Below are positions 39,107 to 48,522 of a stretch of DNA of 64,000 nt, piece after piece (the first letter of the stretch is position 1; each line of letters begins with the position of its first letter). A program made the position numbers and the translations under genes. The notes beneath the pieces are model-generated. The model worked only from the letters and a program-made list of their open reading frames with translations. It did not search any database and was not told the origin of the DNA. Source of the stretch: Acetomicrobium hydrogeniformans ATCC BAA-1850 (lineage in GTDB: Bacteria; Synergistota; Synergistia; Synergistales; Acetomicrobiaceae); assembly GCF_000160455.2 (NCBI RefSeq), contig NZ_ACJX03000001.1:1374001-1438000 (forward strand), in the 5' to 3' direction.

Positions 39107-40144
39107 TTGTTTAGGTTTTTGTCGGGATTGTTCGCTAGAGATATGGGAATTGATTTGGGAACGGCCAATGTGGTAGTTTATCAGAAAGGCAAAGGAATAG
39201 TGGTTGACGAACCCTCTGTTGTGGCCTACCGTAAATCTTTGAATTCCAAGGATGAGATAATTGCCATCGGGATGAGGGCAAAGGAAATGATCGGCAAGAC
39301 CCCCCAGAGTATTGTTACTTTAAGACCTCTTAAGCATGGCGTTATCGCTAACTTCGATGTTACTGAAGCGATGTTGCAATATTATATAAGAAAGATCAAC
39401 GGAGACAGGCGTCTCTTTGCCCATCCGAGAGTGGTGGTGAGCGTGCCTGCCTGCGTTACCGAGGTGGAAAGAAAAGCTGTAATAGATGCCTGTCTGGGTG
39501 GGGGAGCAAAAGAAGCTTATATCATAGAAGAGCCCCTAGCGGCTGCTTTGGGTGCGGGGCTTCCCATTCATGAACCGAAGGGGTCTATGGTGATCAACAT
39601 AGGAGGAGGCACTACAGAGGTAGCTGTTCTCTCTTTGGGCGGCATTGTGGAAAGCTCTTCCCTCAGGGTGGCGGGGGACGATATTGATGAGGCAATTATT
39701 GAGTTGCTCCGACAAAGCTTCAAGATGTGCATCGGAGAAGCTACCGCTGAGGAAATAAAGATCGCCTTGGGATCTGCCTGCCCGCTGGATGAGGAGCCTT
39801 CGACCGAGGTTAGGGGGCGCGATTTGAGCAACGGATTGCCCAAGAGCCTGACCATTACCTCATCCGACGTTCGCGTAGCCTTAGAGCCGATGATCAAAAG
39901 AATAGAAGAGACGGTTCGGGAGACGCTTGAAAGAACATCTCCGGAGCTCGTTAGGGATATCGTCGAACGGGGCATAATTTTAACCGGAGGCGGAGCTATG
40001 TTAAAGGGATTGCCAAAGCGTTTATCTTCGTCTCTTAACATCCCCGTCATGTGCGCCGATCAACCTCTCTATGCCGTAGCCATAGGCATAGGGAAGGTTT
40101 TGTCAGAACTGGAGAGGATGAAACGGATTTTAATATCAGTTTAG
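39107..40144 (+). CDS. mreB: Rod shape-determining protein MreB
   Basis: A bacterial actin of 345 residues that positions the cell-wall elongation machinery. It has the phosphate 1 motif MGIDLGTANV, IEEPLAAALGAG, INIGGGTTEVAVLS and LTGGGAMLKGL. TTG at 39107 is the start, with AAGGAGGT upstream. It heads an eight-gene run through rodA. Confidence 0.97.
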   Translation: MFRFLSGLFARDMGIDLGTANVVVYQKGKGIVVDEPSVVAYRKSLNSKDEIIAIGMRAKEMIGKTPQSIVTLRPLKHGVIANFDVTEAMLQYYIRKINGDRRLFAHPRVVVSVPACVTEVERKAVIDACLGGGAKEAYIIEEPLAAALGAGLPIHEPKGSMVINIGGGTTEVAVLSLGGIVESSSLRVAGDDIDEAIIELLRQSFKMCIGEATAEEIKIALGSACPLDEEPSTEVRGRDLSNGLPKSLTITSSDVRVALEPMIKRIEETVRETLERTSPELVRDIVERGIILTGGGAMLKGLPKRLSSSLNIPVMCADQPLYAVAIGIGKVLSELERMKRILISV

Positions 40145-40199
40145 CTAATGCTTCCGATGGCTATATTTTATTATTTTAAACAAGAGGTGCTGCTTCCCG

Positions 40200-41009
40200 A
40201 TGCGAGATCGGAAGAGGGTTGAATTTTGGCAAGTCGGCATCTCCTTAATCGCTTTTTCCATGGTGCTAATGGCAGTAGTCGGTCATCAATCGGGTATTGA
40301 TGTAAGAATGAGAAGCTTCATTTATAAAGGTCTGAGGCACCTTGAATTACCTGCCCTGGCCCTTCGAGAGGGCATAAATAGGGCGTTAGTTCTTAGCCGA
40401 GATAAGGGGATGTTTTTAGAAAAGATAGATTCATTGCAAAAGGAAAATGTTGCCCTGCGAATGGAATTAAACAGGGTTAAGGAGTTTTATGGATCAGAAG
40501 GTTATGAAGTCTCCCCCTATTTAGCGGCAGAGGGGATTAATTTCTTGAATGCGACAGTAATTTACCGACACCCCGGATGGTGGTGGAGATATTTGACCAT
40601 CGATAAAGGCCGAGATGACGGCCTAAAGAGAGGCATGCCGGTGTTGAGTGGCGAAAACGTCGTAGGAAGAGTTTCCATAGTAGAAGATGCGACGGCTGTT
40701 GTCGAGCTGGTGACGTCGCCCGACCTTAGGATCCCCGTTATCGTAGAAGACACGAGGGATGTCGGCGTCCTTTCGGGAGATGGGAAAGGGAACATGTCCT
40801 TATTTTATATGCCCAGGAAAGCTCCTCTGGAAAGGGGCATGAAAATAGCTACGGCCTTTGCCGTGGGCAATTTCTACCCCGGATTGTTGGTGGGTACTGT
40901 GGATGGTCCGGAAGAAGATTTTGTCGAGGGAGATTTTGTTACATACAAAGTAAAGCCCGATATAGATTTCTCTCGCCTTCGAAGAGTCAGGATTTTGGAG
41001 GTAAGGTGA
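40200..41009 (+). CDS. mreC: Rod shape-determining protein MreC
   Basis: A 269-residue protein with a short cytoplasmic start, one membrane helix (VGISLIAFSMVLMAVVG), a coiled coil with KIDSLQKENVALRMELNRV and beta-rich domains with DGLKRGMPVL and VGTVDGPEEDFV. MreC links MreB to PBP2. A 55-base gap separates it from mreB; mreD begins after one base. Confidence 0.92.
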   Translation: MRDRKRVEFWQVGISLIAFSMVLMAVVGHQSGIDVRMRSFIYKGLRHLELPALALREGINRALVLSRDKGMFLEKIDSLQKENVALRMELNRVKEFYGSEGYEVSPYLAAEGINFLNATVIYRHPGWWWRYLTIDKGRDDGLKRGMPVLSGENVVGRVSIVEDATAVVELVTSPDLRIPVIVEDTRDVGVLSGDGKGNMSLFYMPRKAPLERGMKIATAFAVGNFYPGLLVGTVDGPEEDFVEGDFVTYKVKPDIDFSRLRRVRILEVR

Positions 41010-41010
41010 A

Positions 41011-41478
41011 GTGTCCTTCCTTTGGTTCGCCTCTATTGTCACTTGGCTTGTCCAGGATTTTTTTCAAGTCCTGGCTAATCCCTTTTCGGGAATTCCGGAT
41101 TTCTACGTTTTAACCTTAGGGATGCTTCTTGTCAGCAATAGAGAGGGAAAGGAGATTCATCTTTTGGTTGCCGCATTTGTCGGTGGACTCCTCTGGGATC
41201 TGCGGTGGGGAAGCCCTTTAGGCTTTAGCTCCCTTTTCTACGTTTCCGCTATACTGGCAGTCAAGTTGATCTGGGGGGCGATTTCTCAAACAGCGAGAAC
41301 ACGTCTTTCTGCGACGCTTCTCGTTCTTGGTTCCCATATTTGTATTTCTATAGCGGAAGGATTTATATTCGATGCCCCAATTTTGCATGTAGGCCTTGCT
41401 TTTGTGGTAAAGCAAGCTGGCGCTTTTCTTTTTTGTATCCTTATGAATGCATATATATTTCATCGGGAGATGGACTAA
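41011..41478 (+). CDS. mreD: Rod shape-determining protein MreD
   Basis: A small hydrophobic protein of 155 residues with five or so membrane segments, including FLWFASIVTWLVQDFF and LVAAFVGGLLWDLRWGSPLG, the MreD-like GLLWD motif. It is identified mainly by size, hydrophobicity and position between mreC and the PBP2 gene. It starts with GTG and ends directly at the mrdA start. Confidence 0.85.
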   Translation: MSFLWFASIVTWLVQDFFQVLANPFSGIPDFYVLTLGMLLVSNREGKEIHLLVAAFVGGLLWDLRWGSPLGFSSLFYVSAILAVKLIWGAISQTARTRLSATLLVLGSHICISIAEGFIFDAPILHVGLAFVVKQAGAFLFCILMNAYIFHREMD

Positions 41479-43212
41479 TTGAAACGCCTCGATCTTCCTT
41501 TGACGATCGATAAACGCCTTTTGTACTGTATTTATTTTGCATTTGCTATACTGGCTTTTTTGACGATCGCTCTGTTCGTCTTTCAGGTGATGCATGGTGA
41601 CGATTATGTCAGATTGGCTACGGAAAACAGGCTCAGAGTGATCAGGCTCTCCCCTCAGAGGGGGACTATTTTCGATGCTAACCAAATCCCTCTAGCCGTA
41701 AGCATCAGCACTTTTTCCATTCAAGGGTACCCTCTCTCCATGCAGAGCGAGGAAACCATACAACGGATCGCATCCTTCCTTGGAAAACACGGGATCGTAA
41801 AAAGGCCTGAGGATCTCAAAGAAACATTGAAGAGCCAATATACGGTCCCCTACAGGTCGGTGACATTGGTCAATAACCTTACCCTGGCGCAAATGGCAAC
41901 GATAGTGGCGGACCCTGAATTTCCCCAGGAGCTGGTGCCCGTCTCTCAGTGGCGTCGCGTATATCCTGCAGGGGAGGTCATGTCTCATGTCGTTGGCTAT
42001 GTGGGCAGCATTAACAAAGAGGAGCTTAAAAGATACGGTAGCAGAGGTTATCAGGGCGGCGATGAGATAGGCAAATCTGGGGTTGAGGCGAAGTTCGAAC
42101 ACCTTTTACGCGGTAATTTTGGCGGGGAGGCCATAGAGGTGGATGCCAGGGGAAGGCTGGTTCGTAAGTTAGATTTCAAACCCTCCGAACCCGGTAAGGA
42201 TGTTGTTCTTACGCTGGATTTAATTGCCCAACAAAAGGTCTCTGAATTGATGAAAGGAAAGAAGGGGGGCGTCATAGTTATGGATGTACAGCGTGGCGAT
42301 GTAGTGGTGCTTTATTCTTCTCCTTCTTACGATCCCAATCCCTTGGCATGGGGCTTAAGGGATTTTGAGTGGAGGGCCTTGACCAAGGATCTCTCTTACC
42401 CCATGATGAATAGGGTCATAGGTGGCCTTTATTCGCCCGCCTCGACTTTTAAAATCGTCGCTGCGATTGCCGGGCTGGCTGAAGGCGTCATTACACCGAA
42501 AACAACTTTCTATTGCCCCGGCTATTTGGAGGTGGGCAACAGGAGATTTCGTTGCGTAAGGCCACATGGCAGGGAAGATATAGTTGGCGCCTTGAGGGAT
42601 TCCTGTAATGTTTTTTTCTTCCAGCTCGGTTTAAAACTTGGTGTGGACGTGTTATCCGATTGGGCTTACAGGTTGGGCTTCGGCCGGCCGACGGGTATCT
42701 CTCTGCCGGGCGAGGTGACGGGAAATTTGGCGGGTCGTAAGTGGAAAAAGGACACTTTCGGCGAAAGTTGGTACCTTGGAGATACTGCCAATTACGTAAT
42801 AGGACAGGGTTTTTTGCTCGTAACCCCAATTCAGCTTGCAAGGGCCTATGCTGCTGTGGCAAATGGAGGGTTCTTGCCCAGGCCCAGGTTGATCGAAGCA
42901 GAAGGCCTAGATGGCGAAGAGATATCGATAGACGATAAGGTTTTAAGCGTTATAAGAAAAGGCCTGGAAGAGGTGGTCAAATCCGGAACGGGGCGGGCTG
43001 CCGGGGCGTATGGTGTCAAAGTCGCTGGCAAAACGGGAACGGCGCAAACTTCACGAGGTAAAAACGACGCCCTCTTCGTGGGTTATGCTCCTGCGGATTC
43101 TCCGAAGTACGTCATTGTGGTTTTATTAGAAGAGGGAGAATCCGGAGGAAGGGCAGTGGCGCCCCTGGCGGGCGAAATATTGGCCTATTTGCTAAAAGAG
43201 AGAGGGGAATAA
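41479..43212 (+). CDS. mrdA: Penicillin-binding protein 2 (elongasome transpeptidase)
   Basis: A class B PBP of 577 residues. One N-terminal membrane helix is followed by the dimerisation domain with SPQRGTIFDANQIPLA, and the transpeptidase domain with the SxxK motif SPASTFK, SxN in DSCNVFF and KTG in AGKTGTAQT. It crosslinks peptidoglycan with RodA during elongation. It starts with TTG immediately after the mreD stop. Confidence 0.95.
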   Translation: MKRLDLPLTIDKRLLYCIYFAFAILAFLTIALFVFQVMHGDDYVRLATENRLRVIRLSPQRGTIFDANQIPLAVSISTFSIQGYPLSMQSEETIQRIASFLGKHGIVKRPEDLKETLKSQYTVPYRSVTLVNNLTLAQMATIVADPEFPQELVPVSQWRRVYPAGEVMSHVVGYVGSINKEELKRYGSRGYQGGDEIGKSGVEAKFEHLLRGNFGGEAIEVDARGRLVRKLDFKPSEPGKDVVLTLDLIAQQKVSELMKGKKGGVIVMDVQRGDVVVLYSSPSYDPNPLAWGLRDFEWRALTKDLSYPMMNRVIGGLYSPASTFKIVAAIAGLAEGVITPKTTFYCPGYLEVGNRRFRCVRPHGREDIVGALRDSCNVFFFQLGLKLGVDVLSDWAYRLGFGRPTGISLPGEVTGNLAGRKWKKDTFGESWYLGDTANYVIGQGFLLVTPIQLARAYAAVANGGFLPRPRLIEAEGLDGEEISIDDKVLSVIRKGLEEVVKSGTGRAAGAYGVKVAGKTGTAQTSRGKNDALFVGYAPADSPKYVIVVLLEEGESGGRAVAPLAGEILAYLLKERGE

Positions 43213-43215
43213 CAT

Positions 43216-43860
43216 ATGGGGTCGCATATCCTCCTAAAGGGCACCAGGGAAGGCATACGCTGTATTTTTCCCGAAGATAAAGATATAATTGGCATCGAGC
43301 AGATGTGCGATGAGGTCGTAAGAGAGAGCGGCCATATTTTGCGAGACGGAACTTTGATCGTGGATTTGCAGGGACGGGAAAGCAACGAAGGCGAAATTGT
43401 CGCTATCTTGAAGAACCTAGTGTGGTCCTCCGGTGCAAGGGAAGTTGTCTGGATGTCCTACAATCCCAACGTAAGAAGGATCTTGAAGTCGGCAGGTTTT
43501 TGTATAGAAAATCGTCCAAGTTACGGAAGCGTCGGCGTAAGGGGTCTTTTTATATTTAAATCTCTGAGATCGGGGCAGAAGGTTGAACACGATAGCGATG
43601 TATTCATACTGGGCAACGTAAATGACGGCTCAGAGGTCTGGGCAGGCGGCAACATTTGGGTTTGGGGAAAACTGCAAGGCCTGGTTCATGCCGGCTGTCA
43701 CGGGGACGAAGATGCTCATGTACTTGTCAAGGTCTTTGAGTCAAACCAGGTTAGAATAGGCAAGCTTTATAGCAGTATTGAGAAAGACTGCTCCTATTGG
43801 GGCAAACCCGTTTTAGTTTATGTGCAAGAAAATACGATCATTTTTAAGGAAATTCAATAG
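43216..43860 (+). CDS. minC: Septum site-determining protein MinC
   Basis: A 214-residue FtsZ antagonist. The C-terminal beta-helix domain is typical: VFILGNVNDGSEVWAGGNIWVWGKLQGLVHAG. The N-terminal domain is less conserved. It blocks Z-ring assembly away from midcell when bound by MinD. It starts three bases after mrdA, so division-site control is fused to the elongation operon. Confidence 0.93.
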   Translation: MGSHILLKGTREGIRCIFPEDKDIIGIEQMCDEVVRESGHILRDGTLIVDLQGRESNEGEIVAILKNLVWSSGAREVVWMSYNPNVRRILKSAGFCIENRPSYGSVGVRGLFIFKSLRSGQKVEHDSDVFILGNVNDGSEVWAGGNIWVWGKLQGLVHAGCHGDEDAHVLVKVFESNQVRIGKLYSSIEKDCSYWGKPVLVYVQENTIIFKEIQ

Positions 43861-43880
43861 TTTACAGGGAGGCGGGGGCG

Positions 43881-44681
43881 TTGGTCGCTAGGACGATAGT
43901 AATAACATCTGGTAAAGGGGGGGTTGGCAAAACCACGACTACGGCTAATCTGGCCGTAGAGCTTGCAAAGATCGGCAAAAAGGTCGTTGCCATAGACGGA
44001 GATATCGGCTTGAGAAATCTGGACGTGGTAATGGGGCTCGAAAATAGAATAGTATATACTCTAGTGGATGTCATAGAAGGGGCATGTAGGTTAAATCAAG
44101 CCCTTGTCCGAGATAAAAGGATCGAAAATTTGTATATGCTTCCGGCGGCACAGACGAGAACGAAAGATGCCGTAACTTCAGAACAAATGTGCGAAATTTG
44201 CTCGATGTTGTCCGATGAATTCGACTTCATACTCATCGATAGTCCCGCCGGCATAGAAAGCGGGTTTAGGAACGCCGCAACTCCTGCGCAGGAAGCCCTT
44301 ATCGTTACCACTCCCGAAGTTTCCGCAGTCAGGGACGCCGATCGCATCATAGGTCTGTTGGAGTCCATGGAAAAGAGGGGGATCTCTCTGGTGATAAATC
44401 GACTCTCCCCAAAAATGGTAAAAAGGGGCGATATGTTGGACATATCGGATGTCGTGGAGATACTGTCGATCAATCTGATCGGTATCGTCCCCGAAGACGA
44501 GGCTGTGATAACTTCCACCAACAGGGGAGAGCCTCTGACATTTCAGGCGGTCGGCCCTGCTGCCAGGGCATTCAGCAATCTGGCGAAACGCATATTGGGC
44601 GAAAAGGTTCCCTTCGATGAACTTGAGCACATGAACAACAAGGGCATATTGGGACGCGTCAAAAAGTTGTTTGGGGTGTAG
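43881..44681 (+). CDS. minD: Septum site-determining protein MinD
   Basis: A membrane-associated ATPase of 266 residues. The deviant Walker A GKGGVGKTTTTANLA begins at residue 11, switch motifs include DGDIGLRNLDVVMGLE and LIDSPAGIESGF, and the C-terminus is an amphipathic membrane-targeting helix (ILGRVKKLFGV). TTG at 43881 is the start, behind GGGAGGCGGG. Confidence 0.97.
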   Translation: MVARTIVITSGKGGVGKTTTTANLAVELAKIGKKVVAIDGDIGLRNLDVVMGLENRIVYTLVDVIEGACRLNQALVRDKRIENLYMLPAAQTRTKDAVTSEQMCEICSMLSDEFDFILIDSPAGIESGFRNAATPAQEALIVTTPEVSAVRDADRIIGLLESMEKRGISLVINRLSPKMVKRGDMLDISDVVEILSINLIGIVPEDEAVITSTNRGEPLTFQAVGPAARAFSNLAKRILGEKVPFDELEHMNNKGILGRVKKLFGV

Positions 44682-44717
44682 TTTAAATTTTTTAACATGG
44701 ATTTGGAGGCATGAGAT

Positions 44718-44993
44718 ATGGCTTTTTTGGATAGATGGTTTGGCAGAAACAAGACGAAGGATGAGGCAAAGGAACGCCTGCAGCTTGTCTTGATTCACGA
44801 TAGGACCGATCTGGCCCCGGAACTTCTCGAGCAGCTCAGAACCGAGCTCATAAAAGTCATATGTAATTACTTGGAAGTAGACGATAAAAAAATTGAACTC
44901 GGGCTCGAAAGGGAAGATCGAACCGTAGCGCTCGTGGCTAATATACCTGTCAAAAACATCAAAAGATACATTCCTAACGCAAAGAACAAGTAA
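44718..44993 (+). CDS. minE: Cell division topological specificity factor MinE
   Basis: A 91-residue MinE. A short N-terminal membrane/MinD-contact segment (MAFLDRWFGRNKTKDEAKERLQ) leads into LVLIHDRTDLAPELLEQLRTEL, then the beta-rich dimer domain. It stimulates MinD and makes the Min system oscillate, so this organism should have oscillating Min and not a DivIVA-based system. Confidence 0.95.
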   Translation: MAFLDRWFGRNKTKDEAKERLQLVLIHDRTDLAPELLEQLRTELIKVICNYLEVDDKKIELGLEREDRTVALVANIPVKNIKRYIPNAKNK

Positions 44994-44999
44994 GGATAA

Positions 45000-46097
45000 A
45001 TGGCGGAAAGCAGCAAATTAAAGCAGGTCTTTGCCTCTCTCGATCTGCCCCTTATTGCGGCAATTGCAATTTTATATGGTCTAGGGGTTATGACCATATA
45101 CAGCGCAACTTACGGTCAGGGGCTGGGATATGTCGAAAGGCAGTTGATTAACGGCATCGTGGCTGCGATGGCAATGGTTGTCTTTTTCTTTATAGGTGTC
45201 AGGCGGTTTTTTGAATGGTCCTACCTGTTGTATGGGTTGCTCGTAATATCCCTGATCGCTCTTTTGTTCTTGGGCGATGCCACGAGAGGTTCCCACAGGT
45301 GGATCTATCTTGGAGGATTTGCTTTTCAGCCTTCCGAGATGGGAAAGCTCATATTATGCTTGGCTTTGGCCCGTTTTTTGGCATTGAAAAAAGACAAGTC
45401 CTTCTCGAATTTTTTAAAGGTTCTCGGACTCTCCGCTGCAAGCGGATTGTTTGTCCTATTGCAGCCCGATCTCGGTTCCTCGATCATATATGTCGTTATT
45501 ACGATATCCTGCCTTTGGGTGTGGGGTTTGCCGAAGAAGTATTTCGCTGCCCTCGTTGGATCGTGTCTTGCGTGTATTCCGATTGGATGGCCTTTTTTGA
45601 GGGATTACCAGAAGCTTCGTATTTTGACCTTTTTAAACCCCAATATCGATCCCTTGGGAGCGGGGTATAACGTGATTCAGTCTCGAATTGCTGTCGGTTC
45701 CGGAGGTGTCTTCGGCAAGGGTTTTTTGAAGGGAACTCAAAGCAAACTACAGTTTCTTCCCGAACCTCATACTGATTTTATATTCGGTGTTTTCGCCGAG
45801 GAATTCGGGTTTGTAGGCGCTTTTCTGGTGCTTTGCCTTTATGCCTTCGTCCTTTGGAGAATTCTTCTTGTAGGATTAAAGAGCAAGGATCTGAGGGTTA
45901 AGATTTTTGTCGGCGGATTTACGGGGTGGATATTATTTCATGTATTCGAAAGCGTGGGCATGAGCATGGGGTTATTGCCGGTGACGGGCTTGGCGTTGCC
46001 CTTCATGAGCTATGGAGGAAGCTCGATCATTTCTTTAAGCTGCGGTTTTGGCCTTCTCCTAAGCGCATGTTTGGATTTTCCCAAAAGATACGAATAA
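45000..46097 (+). CDS. rodA: Peptidoglycan glycosyltransferase RodA
   Basis: A SEDS-family membrane enzyme of 365 residues with about ten segments. It contains GDATRGSHRWIYLG, FQPSEMGKLILCLALA, LQPDLGSSIIY, the region FLPEPHTDFIFGVFAEEFGFVG and LPFMSYGGSSI, all RodA/FtsW signatures. It polymerises glycan strands with PBP2, encoded four genes upstream. Its presence beside mreBCD-mrdA supports RodA over FtsW. Confidence 0.93.
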   Translation: MAESSKLKQVFASLDLPLIAAIAILYGLGVMTIYSATYGQGLGYVERQLINGIVAAMAMVVFFFIGVRRFFEWSYLLYGLLVISLIALLFLGDATRGSHRWIYLGGFAFQPSEMGKLILCLALARFLALKKDKSFSNFLKVLGLSAASGLFVLLQPDLGSSIIYVVITISCLWVWGLPKKYFAALVGSCLACIPIGWPFLRDYQKLRILTFLNPNIDPLGAGYNVIQSRIAVGSGGVFGKGFLKGTQSKLQFLPEPHTDFIFGVFAEEFGFVGAFLVLCLYAFVLWRILLVGLKSKDLRVKIFVGGFTGWILFHVFESVGMSMGLLPVTGLALPFMSYGGSSIISLSCGFGLLLSACLDFPKRYE

Positions 46098-46121
46098 AAG
46101 ATAAGTTTGCGAGGAGATCAG

Positions 46122-47921
46122 ATGGAGAATTTGTCTTTGGATTTGGAGTGGAATAAAGATTGGGATTATCTTACCAAGGTCAAAAGACCCTCCCGATACA
46201 TTGGAGGAGAGTGGGGTCTTTTGCCCCCGAAAGATGATGAAGAAAATATCATTTCTCTCTGCCTTGCCTATCCCGATGTGTACGAGGTGGGGATGAGCTA
46301 CTTGGGATATCAAATTTTGTATTTTTTGGTTAAATCCCTCGATTTTGCCGATGTTGATAGGATTTATGCCCCCTGGCCCGATATGGAGGAAATGCTTGCT
46401 AAAGAGGGAGTGCCATTGAGGTCTTTGGAGATGAAGAAACCCCTGAGGAATTTCGACCTATTGGGGTTTACATTACAGTACGAACTTAACGCAACTAACA
46501 TCCTCACCATGCTTAACTTATCCTCTATTCCCCTTCGATCTGCCGATCGTGGGGATGAAGACCCAATAGTCATAGCAGGGGGACCCGGAGCCCTTGCGCC
46601 AATGCCCTACACCCCCTTTATCGACGTCTTTTGCATGGGTGACTGCGAAGAGCTGTTGGTGGAGCTTTTATCTATCCTGTATGAGCATCGATCTTTTGCC
46701 AGAGAGGAAAAGCTTAAATTGCTTTCCAAGATAGATGGGTGTCATGTTCCGCTCATGGCAGGGAGATCGGGCAGAGTCAAAAGAAGGATAATATCTTTGA
46801 AAGAGGCCTATGCCCCCGAAAGATTCATGGTTCCCTCCGATAAAATTGTTCATGATCGGGCATCAGTAGAGGTTTTCAGAGGTTGCACCAGGGGGTGCAG
46901 ATTTTGCCAGGCCGGGATGATATACAGGCCCGTTCGCTACAGAGATCCGGAAAGGGTTTGTGAGCTGGCGAATAAGATCCTATCTCAAAGCGGTTACGAG
47001 GAATTGGGCCTGACATCGCTTTCTACCTGTGATTATCCCTGGCTTGAGGAGACTATGGATAGATTAGGTCCGCTGCTTTTCGAATACAGGGCTGCTTTAA
47101 GCCTTCCCAGCTTGCGGATGGATCCCAAGGCCATTGACGTGGCTTTGAAGCTTGAAGAGATGAAAAGAAGGGGTCTTACCTTTGCCCCTGAGGCGGGGAG
47201 TCAACGTTTGAGAAATGTGATCAACAAGGGAGTGACCGAAAAGGATATAGAAAACACCTTGAAGGCGGTCTTCGAAGCGGGATGGAGCAAGGTGAAGCTA
47301 TATTTTATGATGGGCCTGCCAACCGAAACAGAGAAAGACCTCAGGGGCATAGTTGATATAATAGGAATGGCCCGTTTCCTGGGAAGGTCGTACAATAAAA
47401 GGACGTCGGTATCGGCTTCGATTGCCGGTTTTGTGCCTAAGGCTCACACGCCTTTTCAGTGGGAAGCACAGAACCGGATGGAAGAGTTGATGGATAAGGG
47501 GCTTTGGATTAAAAGGCAGTTTCGTCAGAAAAACGTCTCCGTGAGTTTTCACGAGCCTGCACAAAGTTTTATAGAAGCCGTTATAGCGAAAGGCGATGAA
47601 AAGGTGGCCGACGTAATCGAGAGGGCCTGGAAATACGGTGCGCGATTTGACGGATGGGGCGAGACCTTCGACTTATCTTTTTGGCTAAAGGCGTTCGATG
47701 ATTGCGGAGTTGACCCCTACCATATTACGGCCAGGCAGATTCCCTACGAGGAAAGGCTCCCCTGGGATCATGTCGATGTAGGCGTAACGAAGGAATTTCT
47801 GTGGTCCGAGAGGGAAAAAGCCTTAAAGGGCGAAATAACGGGTGACTGCAGATGGAGCGGATGCAACGGATGTGGCCTCCGGGATGTTTGTTTCTCAGGT
47901 GATGTACGCCATGAGAGTTAG
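46122..47921 (+). CDS. Radical SAM protein with B12-binding-like domain (TIGR03960 type)
   Basis: A 599-residue protein of the uncharacterised TIGR03960-type radical SAM family. The N-terminal half resembles a cobalamin-binding domain (LAYPDVYEVGMSYLG, IVIAGGPGALAP). The radical SAM core has VFRGCTRGCRFCQAG (CxxxCxxC) and FAPEAGSQRLRNVINKG. The C-terminus has cysteines in CRWSGCNGCGLRDVC. Substrate unknown; it is regularly encoded next to a DUF2344-type protein and RNase G, as here. ATG at 46122 is preferred since GAGGAG lies six bases upstream; the frame opens at TTG 46107. Confidence 0.85.
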   Translation: MENLSLDLEWNKDWDYLTKVKRPSRYIGGEWGLLPPKDDEENIISLCLAYPDVYEVGMSYLGYQILYFLVKSLDFADVDRIYAPWPDMEEMLAKEGVPLRSLEMKKPLRNFDLLGFTLQYELNATNILTMLNLSSIPLRSADRGDEDPIVIAGGPGALAPMPYTPFIDVFCMGDCEELLVELLSILYEHRSFAREEKLKLLSKIDGCHVPLMAGRSGRVKRRIISLKEAYAPERFMVPSDKIVHDRASVEVFRGCTRGCRFCQAGMIYRPVRYRDPERVCELANKILSQSGYEELGLTSLSTCDYPWLEETMDRLGPLLFEYRAALSLPSLRMDPKAIDVALKLEEMKRRGLTFAPEAGSQRLRNVINKGVTEKDIENTLKAVFEAGWSKVKLYFMMGLPTETEKDLRGIVDIIGMARFLGRSYNKRTSVSASIAGFVPKAHTPFQWEAQNRMEELMDKGLWIKRQFRQKNVSVSFHEPAQSFIEAVIAKGDEKVADVIERAWKYGARFDGWGETFDLSFWLKAFDDCGVDPYHITARQIPYEERLPWDHVDVGVTKEFLWSEREKALKGEITGDCRWSGCNGCGLRDVCFSGDVRHES

Positions 47922-48495
47922 AATGCTCTACGAAAAAATGGGGCCCATATGTTTTGTCCCCCATGTCGAAATGCCCACCCTTCTGTCGAGATCCCTAAGG
48001 CGGTCAGGAATAAGGCAGATTTTTACGGAAGGCATGTCGCCCCATCCTAAGATAAGTTTGGGTCCTCCTTTGCCCGTGGGAGTCTTTTCTCTATGCGAAG
48101 TGGCCGATATTTGGGTAGAAAATTGGAGTGCAGAAGATCTCGAGGCTTTGAATGAAAAACTGCCCCGTGGTTTGATGGCAAAAAAGGCTGTCCCGACAGA
48201 GGGCTTGTCTTTGAGCAAATCCTGCGATAAAGCCCAATATCTTTTGCAATTTAAAAGCAAAGAGAAGGGGAGCGATGCCTGCTTCCTTTTGCAAAACCAT
48301 GTCCCTGGGGTCGAGATTTTGACGCTTTGCGGAAAAGAAATAGAAGCCGTAACCGGCAATCCTTATCAAATAAGCCCAACGCTTTTCGTAAAAGCCCTTT
48401 CAAAGGGCGGAGTAATCTCCTCCTGGGAGGACATAAGGATAGTCAGAACAAAACTAGGAAAAGACGAAGAGGGAAAGATACTTTCCCTCTTGTAA
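47911..48495 (+). CDS. Radical SAM-linked protein (DUF2344/TIGR03936 type)
   Basis: A 194-residue protein of the family always found attached or adjacent to TIGR03960 radical SAM proteins. It starts MRVRMLYEKMGPICFVPHVEM and has SRSLRRSGI and GMSPHPKISLGPPLPVGV, which are hallmark segments. Its role is unknown; a shared job with the upstream radical SAM enzyme and perhaps with RNA or ribosomes is inferred from context. I choose ATG at 47911, overlapping the upstream gene by 11 bases; the frame is open to 47842. Confidence 0.82.
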   Translation: MRVRMLYEKMGPICFVPHVEMPTLLSRSLRRSGIRQIFTEGMSPHPKISLGPPLPVGVFSLCEVADIWVENWSAEDLEALNEKLPRGLMAKKAVPTEGLSLSKSCDKAQYLLQFKSKEKGSDACFLLQNHVPGVEILTLCGKEIEAVTGNPYQISPTLFVKALSKGGVISSWEDIRIVRTKLGKDEEGKILSLL

Positions 48496-48522
48496 TAAAT
48501 TGCTGTTTAGGGGGTAACGCTT

